NCBI GenBank assembly: GCA_045110475.1
Contig: JBGCGC010000015.1
Span: 43,613-107,612, forward strand
Reading direction: 5' to 3'
DNA from: Granulosicoccus sp045110475
GTDB lineage: Bacteria; Pseudomonadota; Gammaproteobacteria; Granulosicoccales; Granulosicoccaceae
Length of the DNA stretch: 64,000 nt
Part shown: in pieces, positions 62,701-64,000 of the stretch
Layout: the number at the start of each line of letters is the position of its first letter
Position numbering within the stretch: the stretch's first letter is position 1
Notes under the pieces: model-generated
What the model was told of the DNA's origin: nothing
Database searches by the model: none
The model's input: only the letters and a program-made list of their open reading frames with translations
Translations under genes and position numbers: made by a program

Positions 62701-63605
62701 AAAGGTGAGATTGCCGTGGGGTGATTATGTGTTTCAACCTTTATCTGGATATGAGTTGGCTCGTGCTCGCTGGCATAGTGTCCATCCGGACCAACCATCC
62801 AGCGGTGAGCTTCAGAACCTTCGATAACGGCCGCGTTGTCGTGGTAAGCGGACAAAACACCATCAGGAGACAGATTGTGTGTGTTGCGAATCATCCCGAA
62901 AAGCGAATGCGCCTGCTGCGCACCATCCAGCGTCCATGAGGCATTGAAGATCTTGTGTCGGCAATGTTCAGAGTTTGCCTGTGCGAACATCATGAGTTCG
63001 GCATCGCTGGGGTTTCTTTGCAAACGGGAAAAACTCTGCTCCAGGTACTCAAGCTCATCTGCCGAAAGTGCAAGCCCCATGGCTTGATTATGTGCCTGAA
63101 GCGCCTCGATGCCCTCTTCCATGAGATCAACAGTTACCAGCGGTGCTGGATCAGCTCTGGCAAACAGCACACCGAGTTGCTCGGGGAGATCAATGGTGGT
63201 TTCCGTCATGCGGTCGAAAAGTACGGCGGTTATCTGTTGCCTTTGGATATCCGACAGAGCCTCCGGGCTGTCCAGATTCAGTTGATAGCGGGTACCGCGT
63301 TCGATGCGCTCAACAGTATCCATGCCACAACGACGGGCAATATCCGTGGCCTTCGAAGACCATGCAGAGCGCGTACCCAACCGAGGCACCACATTGATCG
63401 AAAGACAGTTAGGTCCCGGCTGGAGGGGGCCGGTGGCATCAAGTAAGGACAGTAGCCTCGGGGCGGCAGTTTCAGCCTCCTGCTGCACAAAATACAGCCA
63501 GCTTGCCCTAACAGAGCTTATTGCAGGCTCTATGTCATTGATTTCATGGAGTAATCGCTCCAGACGGAAGTCCGACAGAGCCTGCGCACCGGTAAGGCAG
63601 ATCAT
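59727..63605 (-). CDS. purL: Phosphoribosylformylglycinamidine synthase (single-chain)
   Basis: Converts FGAR to FGAM in purine synthesis using glutamine and ATP. The single chain of about 1292 residues joins an N-terminal linker, the ATP-grasp-like FGAM synthase domains (GAATGSGGEIRDEGAVG, GQGDSELDFASVQRGNPEMQ), and a C-terminal glutaminase with catalytic Cys in GVCNGCQ and His-Glu in PHPERV. I set the start at ATG 63605, which aligns with the enterobacterial N-terminus (MICLTGAQALSDFRL); an ATG at 63710 would add a non-conserved 35-residue extension. It is divergent from ssrA and coupled to the HAD gene. Confidence 0.96.
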   Translation of the reverse strand: MICLTGAQALSDFRLERLLHEINDIEPAISSVRASWLYFVQQEAETAAPRLLSLLDATGPLQPGPNCLSINVVPRLGTRSAWSSKATDIARRCGMDTVERIERGTRYQLNLDSPEALSDIQRQQITAVLFDRMTETTIDLPEQLGVLFARADPAPLVTVDLMEEGIEALQAHNQAMGLALSADELEYLEQSFSRLQRNPSDAELMMFAQANSEHCRHKIFNASWTLDGAQQAHSLFGMIRNTHNLSPDGVLSAYHDNAAVIEGSEAHRWMVGPDGHYASEHEPTHIQIKVETHNHPTAISPFPGAATGSGGEIRDEGAVGNGSKPKAGLCGFSVSNLAIPDYSQPWESFTDKPDRLASAYQIMLEGPIGAAAFNNEFGRPNLGGYFRTYCQEVGYADGAREMRGYHKPIMIAGGMGNIRPGNIDKLPVPVGAAIVVIGGPSMLIGLGGGAASSVASGQGDSELDFASVQRGNPEMQRRCQEVIDRCVAMGENSPILSIHDVGAGGLSNALPELINDAGRGGEFELRKILNDEPGMSPMGIWSNESQERYVMAVDADRLTTFEALCARERCLYAVVGCATEEKMLKVADSVFDNYPVHMPLDVLLGKPPKLSIDASHRQQASDDFTTTGIVLDEAVSRVLDLPAVAAKNFLITIGDRSITGQVAQDQLVGPWQMPVADVAVTIADYKGYAGEAMAMGERTPLALLNPAASARMALAESLTNSIAADIGDVSNIKLSANWMAACGHTGEDAALFDAVRAVGLELAPALGIAIPVGKDSLSMKTLWESDGQSQSVTAPLSLIVTAFAAVKDVRKTLTPQLRSDCGDTQLLLMDLGAGQNRMGGSALAQVHEKLGVTTPDVDDPALLKGMFNAIQHLIQHNLILAWHDRSDGGLFVTLAEMAFASNRGLKINLNSLPPDEIATLFNEELGGVMQVRDSQYAQVLAIMDAFGLSDVVHPIGGFSETPQLEIWQGTHLLFNEGISGLRAKWWQTSYQMQRRRDNPVAAEQELLQISKTDDPGLSPVLTFDPSVSIFDTAPAIANTRPAIAILREQGVNGQMEMAAAFDAAGFDTVDVHMSDLAEGRLDLAHFKGLAACGGFSFGDVLGAGGGWANSILFNDKLATMFQRYFEREDSFSLGVCNGCQMLSRLSELIPGADNWPRFVKNFSEQYEARVATVEVYDSPSILFNDMVGSRLPVAVAHGEGLAVFESDKQAKAAPVALGFVDNLGNMTEQYPLNPNGSPFGITGLCSADGRVTIMMPHPERVYRTVSNSWTPPQWGERGPWLKMFENARVWVS

Positions 63606-63763
63606 CCGGTTATTTTCCAGGGGTTGCAGCCAGTACGGCCTGTAAGGAGCGCTATGATACTGGAGGTTGAGCCTTGTGTTGGTGTGTGACACAAACAGCG
63701 TCTGTGCCATTGAAATACAGACCGATTACCCGCATACTTGTTGTGTGGTAAGTATCGACCAAC

Positions 63764-64000
63764 GGGGCTGACATGGTTTCGACGGGAGTTGCGAACCCGG
63801 AGGTGCATGCCGAGGATTCAGATTACCTCGTAAATCCAGCTGAAAAACTTATAGTTGCCAACGATGACAACTACGCAATGGCCGCATAATTAAACCCTAG
63901 GGTTTAGTTGTACGTACTGCCCCGTTTCGGATCTGCCTGTGGGTTTGGGCGGGGGCAATAGACACAGGATCGCGTGAAGGGTCGCCCTTACACTGGATCG
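63764..64000 (+). ncRNA. ssrA: tmRNA (5' part; continues past the window)
   Basis: Transfer-messenger RNA rescuing stalled ribosomes. It begins with the diagnostic GGGGCTGACATGGTTTCGAC, which forms one half of the alanyl acceptor domain; the other half and the 3' CCA end lie beyond the window. About 237 of an expected ~360 bases are visible, including the tag frame and the first pseudoknots. It is on the plus strand, divergent from purL. Confidence 0.96.
63857..63889 (+). other. tmRNA proteolysis-tag reading frame (ANDDNYAMAA)
   Basis: The resume codon GCC at 63857 follows the usual TATAGTT context. The tag reads Ala-Asn-Asp-Asp-Asn-Tyr-Ala-Met-Ala-Ala and ends with TAA. It differs from the common ending in LAA by Met, which should still be recognised by ClpXP-type proteases. 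Confidence 0.93.

Noticed and set aside
63606..63710. 35-residue N-terminal extension of PurL
   Set aside because: PurL homologues begin where the chosen ATG lies, and no ribosome site precedes the upstream ATG.
1..64000. tRNA, rRNA, prophage, toxin-antitoxin or restriction genes
   Set aside because: None was recognised; apart from tmRNA no structured RNA gene or phage-type gene was seen on either strand.

Overview
The window reads as a chromosomal stretch of a gammaproteobacterium. Evidence is gene content and order: rnhB-dnaE; smc-zipA-ligA; fabD-fabG-acpP-fabF-mltG-tmk-holB-pilZ; ndk-rlmN-pilW-hisS-yfgM-bamB-der; msrP-msrQ; purL divergent from ssrA. ZipA, BamB, YfgM, lipoproteins with clear lipoboxes and PilW/PilZ indicate a Gram-negative with type IV pili. 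A relative of Granulosicoccus or a similar marine lineage is possible, but no 16S rRNA is present to settle it.

Layout. 1-7.1 kb (minus strand): 5' part of a BCCT transporter, dnaE, rnhB, a Blc-type lipocalin and a short-chain dehydrogenase. 7.3-9.3 kb: an Asp/Glu-racemase/EutA-like enzyme, a DUF1989 protein and glyoxalase I. 9.4-14.4 kb: a divergent locus with an XRE regulator, MoxR ATPase and CoxE-like VWA protein on the minus strand, facing a PspA/IM30 protein and a polytopic membrane protein on the plus strand. 14.5-25 kb: mostly single metabolic genes (M20 dipeptidase, fructosamine kinase, phosphatase, CaiB CoA-transferase, class IV aminotransferase, M32 carboxypeptidase, cysteine synthase, ChrR-like cupin) and a secreted protein made of three tandem TSP3-like modules. 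25-27 kb: a predicted lipoprotein delta carbonic anhydrase and an ApbE flavinyltransferase. 27-42 kb: a long minus-strand block of core genes (SET protein, pilZ, holB, tmk, mltG, fabF, acpP, fabG, fabD, dapB, ligA, zipA, smc). 42-44 kb: cysZ and an M23 peptidase. 44-52.9 kb: der to nrdR. 52.9-53.6 kb: gene-free, with a ~197-bp foldback repeat. 53.6-59.7 kb: mdh, msrQ/msrP, a large protein resembling a DUF4011 helicase N-terminus without the motor, and a HAD protein. 59.7-64 kb: purL and the 5' part of tmRNA.

How the genes work together. The core blocks cover replication (dnaE, holB, ligA, tmk, rnhB, nrdR), chromosome and division (smc, zipA), fatty-acid synthesis (fabD/G/F, acpP), the envelope (bamB, yfgM, mltG, M23, lipocalin), pili (pilW, pilZ) and oxidative repair of periplasmic methionine (msrPQ). 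Translational coupling is common, with ATGA, GTGA or TAATG junctions at rnhB/dnaE, XRE/moxR/VWA, pspA/membrane protein, phosphatase/caiB, tmk/holB, fabF/mltG, fabG/fabD, rlmN/pilW and purL/HAD.

Least explained parts: the XRE-MoxR-VWA // PspA-membrane locus, which I consider the best candidate for an under-described system; the motor-less DUF4011-like protein; the triple TSP3-like secreted protein; the delta carbonic anhydrase with an upstream array of AGTTGCA sites; and the foldback element. All functions are inferred from motifs recognised by eye; no database search was run.
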